64,000 bases of DNA from an uncultured Sulfitobacter sp. (GTDB taxonomy: Bacteria; Pseudomonadota; Alphaproteobacteria; Rhodobacterales; Rhodobacteraceae): positions 124,001-188,000 of the forward strand of contig CANLOQ010000004.1 of NCBI GenBank assembly GCA_947492925.1, read 5' to 3'. Below, piece by piece: positions 1 through 8,076 of the stretch. The position numbers were made by a program, and so were the translations under genes. Within the stretch, counting starts at the first letter, position 1. Every line of letters begins with the position of its first letter. Below the pieces are notes generated by a model. It was not told the origin of the DNA. It worked only from the letters and a program-made list of their open reading frames with translations, and made no database searches.

Positions 1-614
1 ATCGTCCGAAACCGCGTCCAGAATCGCGCACCGTCAATGGCGGCGGCCTCGATCACTGATTTTGGGATGGCTTGCAGACCCGCAAGAAAGAACAAAAAGT
101 TGTAGCTGATCCGCCCCCAGGCGGAAGCCACAACGACAAGGCCCATTGCTTCTTCTCCGTTCAGCACGTGGTTCCAGTCATAGCCAAGAACGCCCAGATA
201 CCACGTCACAACGCCCACCCGCGTATTGAACATGAAAAGCCAAAGCACACCGGCGACCGCCGGGGCCACGGCATAGGGCCAGATCAGCAGCGTGCGGTAA
301 ACGCCCGAGCCCTTGATAAGTCTGTCGGCCAGCACGGCGAGATAAAGCGCCACCCCCATCGACACGAGCGTAACAAGGATCGAGAAGATCGCTGTCGTGG
401 CAAAAGACGCCAGATAATAGGAATTTGAAAACAGGAAGGCGAAGTTGCCCAGCCCCACCCATTGCATCGAAAGTCCGAACGGGTCGGGGATGAACAACGA
501 CTGATAGATCGCCTGCCCCGCCGGATAGAAAAAGAACACCGCCGTGATGACGATCTGCGGCAAAACTAGCAGCAGCGGCAACCAGATGCCTTTAAAAGTG
601 ACGCGTTTTTCCAT
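1..614 (-). CDS. ugpA: Glycerol-3-phosphate ABC transporter permease UgpA (partial, C-terminus outside window)
   Basis: Inner-membrane permease of the Ugp-type importer for sn-glycerol-3-phosphate and glycerophosphodiesters. Translating the minus strand from the ATG at 614 gives a hydrophobic N-terminus ([20 protein letters not shown]), the UgpA-like stretches [25 protein letters not shown] and [13 protein letters not shown], and the EAA-loop start [11 protein letters not shown] just before the window edge. The similarity to E. coli UgpA is strong along its whole visible length. It lies 39 bp downstream of ugpB on the same strand, the usual ugpB-ugpA order. Only about 204 residues are visible; the rest of the gene and presumably ugpE and ugpC lie outside. 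Confidence 0.9.
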   Translation of the reverse strand, partial: MEKRVTFKGIWLPLLLVLPQIVITAVFFFYPAGQAIYQSLFIPDPFGLSMQWVGLGNFAFLFSNSYYLASFATTAIFSILVTLVSMGVALYLAVLADRLIKGSGVYRTLLIWPYAVAPAVAGVLWLFMFNTRVGVVTWYLGVLGYDWNHVLNGEEAMGLVVVASAWGRISYNFLFFLAGLQAIPKSVIEAAAIDGARFWTRFRT

Positions 615-622
615 GAAAATGC

Positions 623-644
623 GCCCCGACCTCAAGGCCGGGGC
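623..644 (-). promoter_or_regulatory. GC-rich hairpin between ugpB and ugpA
   Basis: GCCCCGAC and GCCGGGGC form an 8-bp stem with one mismatch around a 6-nt loop, in the 39-bp gap between the binding-protein gene and the permease gene. There is no T-run, so it is not a simple terminator. Hairpins at this position in ABC importer operons commonly stabilise the upstream message or attenuate read-through, which gives more binding protein than permease; that role is inferred here. Confidence 0.45.
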
Positions 645-653
645 ACCTCTTTA

Positions 654-1961
654 TCAGCGGTTTGCTTGCTCAAAACGGCGCAGCAGCGCATCGCCCCGCT
701 CTTTGGCGCTGTCCATCGCTTCTTGCGCGGACTTGTCACCGGACCAGACGGCCTCAAGCTCCTCGTCGATGATACCACGGATCTGGTCAAACGATCCCAG
801 ACGCAGGCCTTTGGAGTTGTCCGTGGGCGCGTTGGCCGTCATCTGGATCACCGCGATGTCCGTACCTGGGTTGGCTTCGTAGAACCCCTGCTCACGCGTC
901 AGGTCTGCAGCGGCCTGCGTGATCGGCAGATAGCCTGTGTCCTGATGCCATTTCGCCTGAATTTCGGGCGAGGACAGGAAGTTAAGGAACGCCGCAACGC
1001 CTTTGTATTCCTCCTCCGTCTGACCTTCCATCACCCACAAGGATGCGCCACCAATGATAGTGTTCTGGGGTTCATCCGCAACGGCCTTCCAATAAGGCAG
1101 TGGACGCACGTCAAAATCAAATTCCGCTTCGGCCTTGATGCCCGCATAGCCCGCTGAGCTTTCGGTAAAGAGCGCGCATTCGCCTGCGCGGAAGTTTGCA
1201 CCGCCCTCGTTGCGGCGACCGGCATAGATGAACTTGCCATCCTGCGCCCATTCGCCCATCGCACCGATATGCGCGACCTGCGCCTCACCGTTCAGGGCCA
1301 ATTCGGTATCCACGCCGCCAAAACCATTGGCTTGCGTGGCAAACGGCACATCGTGATAGGCCGACAGGTTCTCAAGATGGATCCAGCTTTGCCATGCGGT
1401 TGTCATCGGACAGGTGCTGCCTGCCTCCTTGAGCTGGCCCAGAACATCGCCCACCTGCTCCCATGTGGACAGATCGACATCGGGGTTGATACCTGCCTCG
1501 CTCAGCGCATCGCGGTTGACCCAAAGCACGGGCGTGGATGAGTTGAACGGCAAGGACAGCATGTTGCCATCGCTTGAGGTGTAATAGCCTTTGACCGACC
1601 CGATATAGGCGTCCTGATCAAACTCTGCGCCGGCGTCTGCCATCACCTCATAGACGGGCTTTACCGCCCCCTTGGCCGACATCATCGTGGCTGTGCCCAC
1701 TTCGAACACCATCAGGATGTCAGGCTGCTCGCCTGCGCGGAAGGCGGCGATGCCTGCGTTAAGGGTTTCAGAGTAGTTGCCCTTGTGCGTCGCCACGACG
1801 GTGTAGTCGGACTGCGAGCCGTTGAATGTCTCGACCTGCTCGGCGACCAGCTCTCCCAGACGGCCCGTGAAAGCGTGCCAGAATTCAATCTCGGTCTGCG
1901 CGAAAGCGGGCGCTGCAAAGGCAAGCGTAGAGGCTCCCGCGAAAAGGAAATTCTTTACCAT
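654..1961 (-). CDS. ugpB: Glycerol-3-phosphate ABC transporter substrate-binding protein UgpB
   Basis: Periplasmic binding protein (435 aa) that delivers glycerol-3-phosphate or glycerophosphocholine-type ligands to UgpA/E. A Sec signal peptide ends at AFA (about residue 21). The mature part starts TEIEFWHAFTGRLGE and carries UgpB-typical motifs: GIAAFRAGEQPDILMVFEVG, GTATMMSAKGAVKPVYEV, LPFNSSTPVLWVNRDAL, IIGGASLWVMEG and the C-terminal LRLGSFDQIRGIIDEELEAV. The length matches the family. The ATG at 1961 has a GGAGGA Shine-Dalgarno about 8 bases upstream. It is the first gene of the operon, followed by ugpA. In Roseobacter-type bacteria Ugp uptake supplies phosphate and glycerol; no Pho box was identified. 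Confidence 0.93.
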   Translation of the reverse strand: MVKNFLFAGASTLAFAAPAFAQTEIEFWHAFTGRLGELVAEQVETFNGSQSDYTVVATHKGNYSETLNAGIAAFRAGEQPDILMVFEVGTATMMSAKGAVKPVYEVMADAGAEFDQDAYIGSVKGYYTSSDGNMLSLPFNSSTPVLWVNRDALSEAGINPDVDLSTWEQVGDVLGQLKEAGSTCPMTTAWQSWIHLENLSAYHDVPFATQANGFGGVDTELALNGEAQVAHIGAMGEWAQDGKFIYAGRRNEGGANFRAGECALFTESSAGYAGIKAEAEFDFDVRPLPYWKAVADEPQNTIIGGASLWVMEGQTEEEYKGVAAFLNFLSSPEIQAKWHQDTGYLPITQAAADLTREQGFYEANPGTDIAVIQMTANAPTDNSKGLRLGSFDQIRGIIDEELEAVWSGDKSAQEAMDSAKERGDALLRRFEQANR

Positions 1962-2138
1962 TGATGTGATCCTCCCAGATCTGATGTGATGTTACAGGGG
2001 CCACAGAACCGGCAAAAGTTGCGAAAGACAACAGGCCGGAATGTGAAGATTTGTAACAGTGAACAGAGGGTTAACTTGGCGAGGCGAAACGATTCTGTCA
2101 CGGGTTATTTGTGCGCGCGCTTGCGTAACGCAGGGCCA

Positions 2139-3089
2139 TCAAACCGCGTTTGGCACCGGCTCTCCATTGAAAAATGCGCGAAGATTGGCCACTGCCATCA
2201 ACCCCATGTCCTCTCGCACTTCCTGTGCTGATGTGCCCAGATGGGGCAGCAGCGTGACGTTTTCCATCGCGATCAAGGCCTCCGGCACATTTGGTTCAAA
2301 CTCGTATACGTCCAGTCCGGCCCCGGCAATCTGACCGCTTTGCAAGGCCGCGATCAGCGCAGCCTCATCCACCACGTCGCCGCGAGCGATGTTGACCAGA
2401 TAGCTTTCGGGGTGCATCGTTCCCAGCACCTGCGCATCAATCAGGTGGTGCGTTTTTGGCGTGGCGGGTACGGCCAGAACCACGACATCTGCCTGCCGCA
2501 TTAAATCCCCAAGGCTGTCCAGCTGTCGCGCCTCAAACGGCAGATCATGGACGCGGGATCGATTGAAGAACACCACCTTCATTCCAAAGCCCACTGCCGC
2601 CCGCCGTGCAATCGCCTTGCCGATCCGTCCCATCCCGACAATTCCGATGGTCTTGCCACCCAGATGCATCCCCAACAATTGTGTCGGATGCCATCCGGGC
2701 CATTTGCCTGCGCGCACCAACCGCTCTCCCTCACCCGCGCGACGGCAGGTCATCAGCATCAACGTGATAGCGATATCAGCGGTGGCGTCTGTCACCGCCC
2801 CGGGCGTATTGGTAACCTCGACCCCGGCCGCGCGGGCGGCATCCACGTCGATATGGTTGAACCCCACGCCAAAGTTCGCCAGAATTTTGCAGCGCACCTT
2901 GCCGTCAAAGACCCCCGCATCGAAGCTGTCGCCCAACGTCGGCAGCACCGCGTCATACTCCGCAATTGCCGCCGCGATTTCGTCCTTGCGCAGAGGCAGC
3001 GTTTCCGCGCGCACCGTCACATCGGCAACCTCGCGGGCAGCGGCGATGACCTTTTCGGGCAACAGGCGGGTGATCAAAAGGCTGGGCAC
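2139..3089 (-). CDS. D-isomer-specific 2-hydroxyacid dehydrogenase (glyoxylate/hydroxypyruvate reductase type)
   Basis: Cytosolic NAD(P)H-dependent reductase of 2-keto acids such as hydroxypyruvate or glyoxylate (316 aa). The N-terminal substrate domain is followed by the Rossmann motif GIVGMGRIGKAIARRA; the catalytic Arg lies in VNIARGDVVDEAAL, the Glu in DVYEFEP and the acid/base His in LLPHLGTSAQEVREDM. The frame is open further upstream, but a GTG at 3089 preceded by CAGGAG at 7-base spacing gives the expected protein start (VPSLLITRLLPEKV), so I prefer it to the upstream ATG at 3146. It is divergent from the VOC/cupin gene with about 150 bp between them. The exact substrate cannot be read from sequence. 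Confidence 0.85.
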   Translation of the reverse strand: MPSLLITRLLPEKVIAAAREVADVTVRAETLPLRKDEIAAAIAEYDAVLPTLGDSFDAGVFDGKVRCKILANFGVGFNHIDVDAARAAGVEVTNTPGAVTDATADIAITLMLMTCRRAGEGERLVRAGKWPGWHPTQLLGMHLGGKTIGIVGMGRIGKAIARRAAVGFGMKVVFFNRSRVHDLPFEARQLDSLGDLMRQADVVVLAVPATPKTHHLIDAQVLGTMHPESYLVNIARGDVVDEAALIAALQSGQIAGAGLDVYEFEPNVPEALIAMENVTLLPHLGTSAQEVREDMGLMAVANLRAFFNGEPVPNAV

Positions 3090-3237
3090 GCGGTCGGCTC
3101 CTGTTTTGGGGCAAGTATGAAACGCAGCTTCAATAAAGCAGGCCAAGCCTCAGTGTACCAGAGCGCCCTGCCCTTGTCGTACCGCGCAGGATGTGGAAGG
3201 CATGACCAAAACAAATTCAGCATACGAGGACTGCACC

Positions 3238-4350
3238 ATGACCACGCCTTCGGACATCGACAAGGACCGCCTGCAAACCGCTGAAGTTGTGCTGCCTGTG
3301 ACCGACCTCAAAACCGAAATGCCCTTTTTCCTGAACGATCTTGGTTTCCGTCTTGATACGATATTCCCCGCCGATGATCCCGCTGTGGCCGTCATTTCGG
3401 GCCACGGTCTGCGGCTGCGGCTTGACCGCGACGCCGATGTTCCGCCCGGTCTGATCCGCCTTAACACCGCCGATCTGGCCCATCCCCGCACGCTGACCTC
3501 GCCCAATGGAAACCGGGTTGCGCTCTGTGACGCGGACCCCGCGATGGTCATCCCTGAAACACGCCATTCCTTCATGGTCCGCCGTCTGGCCGACAGCGAC
3601 GCATGGGTCATTGGCCGCGCGGGCATGCGCTACCGCGATCTGATCACCGACCGGCTGGGCGGCTCGATTATTGCCAGCCACATCCGCATCCCCGACGGCG
3701 GCCCGGTGCCTGACATGGTGCACTACCACACAGTCGGATTTCAGCTGATCTTCTGCTATCGCGGCTGGGTGCGGCTGGTTTACGAGGATCAGGGTGCCCC
3801 TTTCATCCTGAACGCAGGCGATTGTGTGATCCAACCCCCACAAATCCGCCACCGCGTGCTGGAGGCCTCAGACAACGTCGAGGTGATCGAGCTTGGCGTG
3901 CCTGCCGAACATATCACCACCATTGATCACGAGATGGAACTGCCCAACACAACGGTTAACCCTGAGCGTGACTGGGACGGGACCCGCTTTGTACACCACA
4001 GGGAGGCCGAGGCCACATGGACACCGTGGCGCATGCCCGGCTGGGTCGCGCGCGATACTGGCATTGGCAAAGGCACCCAGGGTGTAGCCGGCGTCACCGT
4101 AGCGAAACCTGAGGCGGGCATTTCCCCTGTCTGGACCAGCCACGACACCGACATCCTCTTTACCTTTGTCAAGGAAGGCAGCCTCACGCTGGAAGCAGAG
4201 ACAGACGGCCCTCACACCCATGATCTGGTTGCCGGAGATGCCTTTGTGCTGCCGCCCTTCCTCAAGACCCGCTACACCAACGCCTCCCCCGACTGTGAAC
4301 TGATTGAGGCCACGTTGCCCGCAGACTTTACCACGCAAATACACGACTGA
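3238..4350 (+). CDS. VOC-like domain plus cupin protein of unknown substrate
   Basis: A 370-aa cytosolic protein without signal peptide. Residues 1 to about 110 read as a half glyoxalase/VOC unit (AEVVLPVTDLKTEMPFFLND, LGFRLDTIFP, ISGHGLRLRLDRD, LTSPNGNRVAL). A cupin follows: HIRIPDGGPVPDMVHYHTVG with the His pair and GDCVIQPPQIRH downstream. A second cupin-like stretch ends in AGDAFVLPPFLKTRY. The ATG at 3238 has GAGGA seven bases upstream and is preferred to the in-frame ATGs at 3193 and 3202. The combination suggests a metal-dependent isomerase or dioxygenase, or a sensor of a small metabolite. It faces a 2-hydroxyacid dehydrogenase across a shared promoter region, which may mean a common pathway; the reaction is unknown. 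Confidence 0.75.
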   Translation: MTTPSDIDKDRLQTAEVVLPVTDLKTEMPFFLNDLGFRLDTIFPADDPAVAVISGHGLRLRLDRDADVPPGLIRLNTADLAHPRTLTSPNGNRVALCDADPAMVIPETRHSFMVRRLADSDAWVIGRAGMRYRDLITDRLGGSIIASHIRIPDGGPVPDMVHYHTVGFQLIFCYRGWVRLVYEDQGAPFILNAGDCVIQPPQIRHRVLEASDNVEVIELGVPAEHITTIDHEMELPNTTVNPERDWDGTRFVHHREAEATWTPWRMPGWVARDTGIGKGTQGVAGVTVAKPEAGISPVWTSHDTDILFTFVKEGSLTLEAETDGPHTHDLVAGDAFVLPPFLKTRYTNASPDCELIEATLPADFTTQIHD

Positions 4351-4366
4351 GCGCCGGACATGCGGC

Positions 4367-5095
4367 TTACGCGCGCCTTCCCTCGCGCAGTTGCGCCAGA
4401 CCCGCCAACGCCATCGCTCCAGCGGTCCAGCCCAGCAGTATGACAGCGTATCGCGTTTCAAATCCCGTGCCGTTTATGGCGGCCCAACTCAATTCTCCCA
4501 TCGCGCGGGTGGGCGTCCAGACGGAGATCGCGGCGATGGCGTCAGGCATGAACATGGGCGGCACCCACAGTCCGCCCAGATAGGCCAGCGGCAGATAGAT
4601 CAGGTTGGCCAAAGGCACCGCGGCACGTGCCGGAGTGAATGAGCCCAGCGCGATGCCCATGAAAATCGCCGTGACAGACGACGCCAGACACACGACGGCC
4701 AGCCGCGCCAGCGGTGCCGCTCCGGGACGTTGATCCGTCAGCACCAATGCCATCACCACAACCAGCACAACCGCAATCGTCACAAAGAACAGCGCAGCGA
4801 CCACGCGGGCCACCCATTGCACTCCGATCCCGCCTGGCAAGCTGCGCTGCCATGTGGCAAAGGCGCTTTCACGGTCCTGCGCGACGCTGACGCCAAACTG
4901 GAAGAACCCGACCCCCAGCACCGCGTAAACACAAAAGGAGGCCATCGCGTTGGCGGCCCACTGGCCCCCGCCAGAATTTGCGCCAAAAAACGAATAAAGC
5001 ATGGCCGGGAACAGAACCGTCGGCACCCAGAAACCGGGCTGGCGAAAAAGGATGCGCAGATTCAGCGCGCATTCGGCAATCAGATAACGGGTCAT
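4367..5095 (-). CDS. ABC-2 type transporter permease
   Basis: Integral membrane subunit (242 aa) of an ABC exporter. About six hydrophobic segments are visible, among them PGFWVPTVLFPAMLYSFFGA, FFVTIAVVLVVVMALVL, a LASSVTAIFMGIALGSF stretch, and NLIYLPLAYLGGLWVPP, which is the conserved ABC-2 motif region before the last helix. The ATG overlaps the stop of the ATPase gene (ATGA), so the two are translationally coupled and form one exporter. The substrate could be a drug, lipid or peptide and cannot be told from sequence. The adjacent divergent LytTR regulator recalls antimicrobial-stress exporters. Confidence 0.85.
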   Translation of the reverse strand: MTRYLIAECALNLRILFRQPGFWVPTVLFPAMLYSFFGANSGGGQWAANAMASFCVYAVLGVGFFQFGVSVAQDRESAFATWQRSLPGGIGVQWVARVVAALFFVTIAVVLVVVMALVLTDQRPGAAPLARLAVVCLASSVTAIFMGIALGSFTPARAAVPLANLIYLPLAYLGGLWVPPMFMPDAIAAISVWTPTRAMGELSWAAINGTGFETRYAVILLGWTAGAMALAGLAQLREGRRA

Positions 5096-5985
5096 GGGGT
5101 GGTTTCCTCCTGTCGGATACGGGCAATCAGTTCTCTCAGTTCGATGGGGCGCAGTGTCAGATCAGCAAAAGGGACATCCTCTTGCACCAGCCGGCGCAGC
5201 ACATCGTCACTCTTGTCCGTCTCGATATGCCAGCTGTCTCCGTCGTGTTGCGCGGCTGTCCATTCAGGCGGCACGTACCCTTCGGGCAGTCCAAAACTCA
5301 GCCGGTGTACAGATGCGCGCGCGCGGATTTCACCGATGCGCCCGCTCAAGACGGTCTCGCCTCTGTCAATCAGGGCAATGGCATCGCAAATCGCTTCGAT
5401 TTCGTCCCAGTGATGCGAGGTCAGCACCAGCGCCCCACCTTCGGCAACATAGGCACGGGCGGCGGCGTGAAATCCGTCTTGTGCTTCGCTGTCCAAGCCG
5501 GTTGTTGGCTCGTCCAGAAACACCAGCTTTGGCGCACCGACAAAGGCAAGTGCCAGCGATACACGCCGCAATTCACCCCCCGAAAAACCAGCGGTGCGCC
5601 GGTCCATGATCGCGCCCAGACCAAAGCGGTCCGCCAGCGTATCAAGCTGGGGCACTGTTGCGTAGCGCGCGGCGGTATAGGTCAGGATCTCGCGCGGCGA
5701 CAGTTGGTCGGGAAAATCGCTGGCCTGAGGTGTGGCCCCGGTCAGCCGCCGCGCGGCCTCGCTCCCGGCCGGATGACCAAACACATGAGCCGCGCCCGCA
5801 TCGGGATGTTGCAGGCCCATCAGCATCGACAATGTGGTCGATTTGCCTGCGCCGTTCGGACCCAGAAGCCCCAGCGCCTCGCCCGGGGCCACATCCAGAT
5901 CAATGCACGACACTGCCTGCACAGACCCAAAGCGTTTGGCAAGCCCGCGGGCATGAATTGGATATTCGGTTGCGGTGTGGTTCAT
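5092..5985 (-). CDS. ABC transporter ATP-binding protein
   Basis: Cytosolic ATPase (297 aa) that powers the ABC-2 permease encoded downstream. It shows Walker A GLLGPNGAGKSTTLSML, the signature FSGGELRRVSLALA, Walker B KLVFLDEPTTGLD and the H-loop LTSHHWDE. About 90 C-terminal residues after the nucleotide-binding domain are typical of drug and antibiotic exporter ATPases. The ATG at 5985 is chosen because it is preceded by TGAGG at 6-base spacing and leads straight into the domain; in-frame ATGs at 6018 and 5997 lack such a site. The 49-bp gap to the divergent LytTR gene must hold both promoters. Confidence 0.9.
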   Translation of the reverse strand: MNHTATEYPIHARGLAKRFGSVQAVSCIDLDVAPGEALGLLGPNGAGKSTTLSMLMGLQHPDAGAAHVFGHPAGSEAARRLTGATPQASDFPDQLSPREILTYTAARYATVPQLDTLADRFGLGAIMDRRTAGFSGGELRRVSLALAFVGAPKLVFLDEPTTGLDSEAQDGFHAAARAYVAEGGALVLTSHHWDEIEAICDAIALIDRGETVLSGRIGEIRARASVHRLSFGLPEGYVPPEWTAAQHDGDSWHIETDKSDDVLRRLVQEDVPFADLTLRPIELRELIARIRQEETTP

Positions 5986-6034
5986 CGACGGCCTCATGAC
6001 TTGTGAAATCTGCGGCACAGCCTAGTCTTGGGTC

Positions 6035-6895
6035 ATGACCCGCCCCAAGCCAAGTTACGCATCCGACAGTGAAAACCCCGCCAATGCACCGTCGGTGTCG
6101 TTGGCGCATCGCCAACTGCAACGGATCCTGTCCGGTCCCGTCTTCTGGATCGCCGTGGGCGCGGCGACAGTCGTGATGGCAATGGCGGGCCCCTATTTCA
6201 CGCTGGCCCGGTTCAGCTTTCCGGAGCGTTTGGTGTATTGGGGGACAACTGTCACACTGTCAGCGCTGATCATGACGGCGATATCGGTTTACGCCTACTG
6301 GACCTCCAAGCTGTCGAAGATGAATTGGTCCGTGGTCTCCGTGCTCGCGGGGACCGCAGGTATTCTGCCGGTCGTGGTCACGCTTTATCTGGCCGAAGGG
6401 CTTGCCACAGGCTTTGCCCCGGGTTGGCTCAGCTTTATAGATTTTCCCACTCTTGTCCGCTCTGTTGCCCCGACGATCATCTTCGTGACCCTCGCAGTAC
6501 ACGGGCTTATTCATTATCTTGACCGTGACGTAACACCAACGGACACAGGCGTCATCGCTACGCGCAGTGACACGCCGCCAGCCCTGACCGTACTGCAAAG
6601 CAAACTGCCCCCACATCTGGGCCACGACATCATCAGTGTGCAGGCACAGGACCATTACGTTGAGGTATGTACCCCCAAGGGCAGTGCGATGGTTCTGATG
6701 CGCCTCAAGGATGCGGTGCATGATCTTGCACCACTTGATGGGATGCAGGTCCACCGGTCGTGGTGGGTGAACACGGCGCATGTCACGCGGCGCGAGAAAG
6801 GACAAAGCGGGCCAGAGCTTTTGCTTTCATCCGGTGCCCGTGTGCCTGTTGGCCGCATCTTTCGCGCCGCCGCTAAACAAGCCGGTCTGGGTTAA
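6035..6895 (+). CDS. Membrane-anchored LytTR-family transcriptional regulator
   Basis: A 286-aa regulator. Four hydrophobic segments fall at roughly residues 33-55, 70-88, 100-122 and 138-162. The C-terminal LytTR DNA-binding domain starts near residue 190: HDIISVQAQDHYVEVCTPKG, a basic middle part, VHRSWWVNTAHVTR and LLSSGARVPVGRIFR. No response-regulator receiver domain is present, so it is not a classical two-component partner; the membrane part is probably the sensor. It is divergent from the ABC exporter operon with only 49 bp between the start codons, so exporter control is the obvious inferred role. LytTR proteins usually bind pairs of imperfect direct repeats; I could not define them here. 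Confidence 0.85.
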   Translation: MTRPKPSYASDSENPANAPSVSLAHRQLQRILSGPVFWIAVGAATVVMAMAGPYFTLARFSFPERLVYWGTTVTLSALIMTAISVYAYWTSKLSKMNWSVVSVLAGTAGILPVVVTLYLAEGLATGFAPGWLSFIDFPTLVRSVAPTIIFVTLAVHGLIHYLDRDVTPTDTGVIATRSDTPPALTVLQSKLPPHLGHDIISVQAQDHYVEVCTPKGSAMVLMRLKDAVHDLAPLDGMQVHRSWWVNTAHVTRREKGQSGPELLLSSGARVPVGRIFRAAAKQAGLG

Positions 6896-6929
6896 GCCCG
6901 CGACCACAGTTCCAAATTCTGTTCTACGG

Positions 6930-7811
6930 TCAGATCCCGTTAACCGGCACCTTGAGCATAGGATTGCCGTCACGGTCTTTGGGTACTTCACCGGCGCGCA
7001 TGTTGACCTGCAAGGCCGGGATGATCAGCTTGGGCATGGACAATTGCGCATCCCGTTCGGTGCGAAACGCAATGAACTCCTCGCGCGTTTTGCCACCACC
7101 GACGTGAATGTTATCTTTCTTTTGCTTGGCCACCGTTGTTTCCCACTGAATGGATCGCCCGCCCGGGCCATAATCGTGGCACATGAACAGACGCATTTCA
7201 TCGGGCAAGCTCAGCACCTTTTGAATGCTGTCGAAAAGCTCTCCTGCGTCGCCGCCAGGAAAATCGCAGCGCGCCGACCCACCGTCCGGCATGAACAGCG
7301 TATCACCCGCAAATGCCGCATCACCCATCACATGCACCATGCAGGCGGGCGTATGCCCCGGTGTGTCCATCGCAAAACACTGCATATTGCCAACAAGGTA
7401 AGTGTCACCGTCGCGAAACAGCGCATCGAATTGCGACCCGTCACGCTGAAACTCGGTGCCTTCATTAAAAACCTTCCCAAAGGTTTCCTGCACCACCATG
7501 ATTTTTTCACCAACCCCAATCCTGCCGCCCAGTTTTTCTTGTAGATAAGGTGCGGCGCTCAGATGGTCGGCGTGGACATGGGTTTCAATAATCCAGTCCA
7601 GCGTGAGGCCACGCGATTTGATCTCAGCGATCAGGGCGTCGGCGTGGTCGTATGTGATGCGCCCCGCCGCATAGTCGATGTCCATCACACTGTCGATAAT
7701 CGCGCAGTGCGCGCTTGACGGATCCTTGACGATATAGCTGATGGTATTGGTTGCTTCGTCAAAGTGCCCCGAAACATCGGGTGAGGTGGACATGTCGACA
7801 GGATAGGTCAT
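6930..7811 (-). CDS. MBL-fold metallo-hydrolase, ETHE1/Blh-like (putative persulfide dioxygenase)
   Basis: Cytosolic metallo-beta-lactamase-fold enzyme (293 aa). Metal-binding motifs are THVHADHLSAAP, TPGHTPACMVH, AFAGDTLFMPDGG and FMCHDYGPGG. This set and the N-terminal GHFDEATNTISYIVKDP match sulfur dioxygenase-like ETHE1/BigR-associated proteins, which oxidise glutathione persulfide. The start is settled by the ribosome site: AGGAGGA at 7821-7827 touches the first ATG (7820) but sits nine bases before the second (7811), so I use the second. Substrate preference, persulfide or another thioester, is not certain. It faces away from the acyl-CoA ligase operon across about 265 bp. Confidence 0.82.
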   Translation of the reverse strand: MTYPVDMSTSPDVSGHFDEATNTISYIVKDPSSAHCAIIDSVMDIDYAAGRITYDHADALIAEIKSRGLTLDWIIETHVHADHLSAAPYLQEKLGGRIGVGEKIMVVQETFGKVFNEGTEFQRDGSQFDALFRDGDTYLVGNMQCFAMDTPGHTPACMVHVMGDAAFAGDTLFMPDGGSARCDFPGGDAGELFDSIQKVLSLPDEMRLFMCHDYGPGGRSIQWETTVAKQKKDNIHVGGGKTREEFIAFRTERDAQLSMPKLIIPALQVNMRAGEVPKDRDGNPMLKVPVNGI

Positions 7812-8076
7812 TTTGGTCATTCCTCCTAAGCAGTCGGGTGGGTACTACTGCGGTCAATACAAGTGCAAAATGGTCTGCCTGTCCTGACCACGGCAGCCCG
7901 AATTCTGAAGTATTCATCTTAGCAGAATGCAGCTGCGCAGGCCAGTCAGAGTGACACAGATATCGGACCACGAGTAAGTGCTACCGTCCACAGATAGTCC
8001 CGGACTTGCATCCATACATGAGCTTGGCATATTCCGGTTTCAGCTTAAAAGACCACCCATCGAAAGATTGCCTTCC

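Noticed and set aside
2139-3146. Longer version of the 2-hydroxyacid dehydrogenase beginning at an upstream ATG
   Set aside because: The GTG at 3089 has a good ribosome site and matches the family start; the extra 19 residues do not look like protein.
4978-6006. Rightward open frame of 342 codons opposite the ABC ATPase gene
   Set aside because: Antisense to a convincing ABC ATPase, with no motif of its own.
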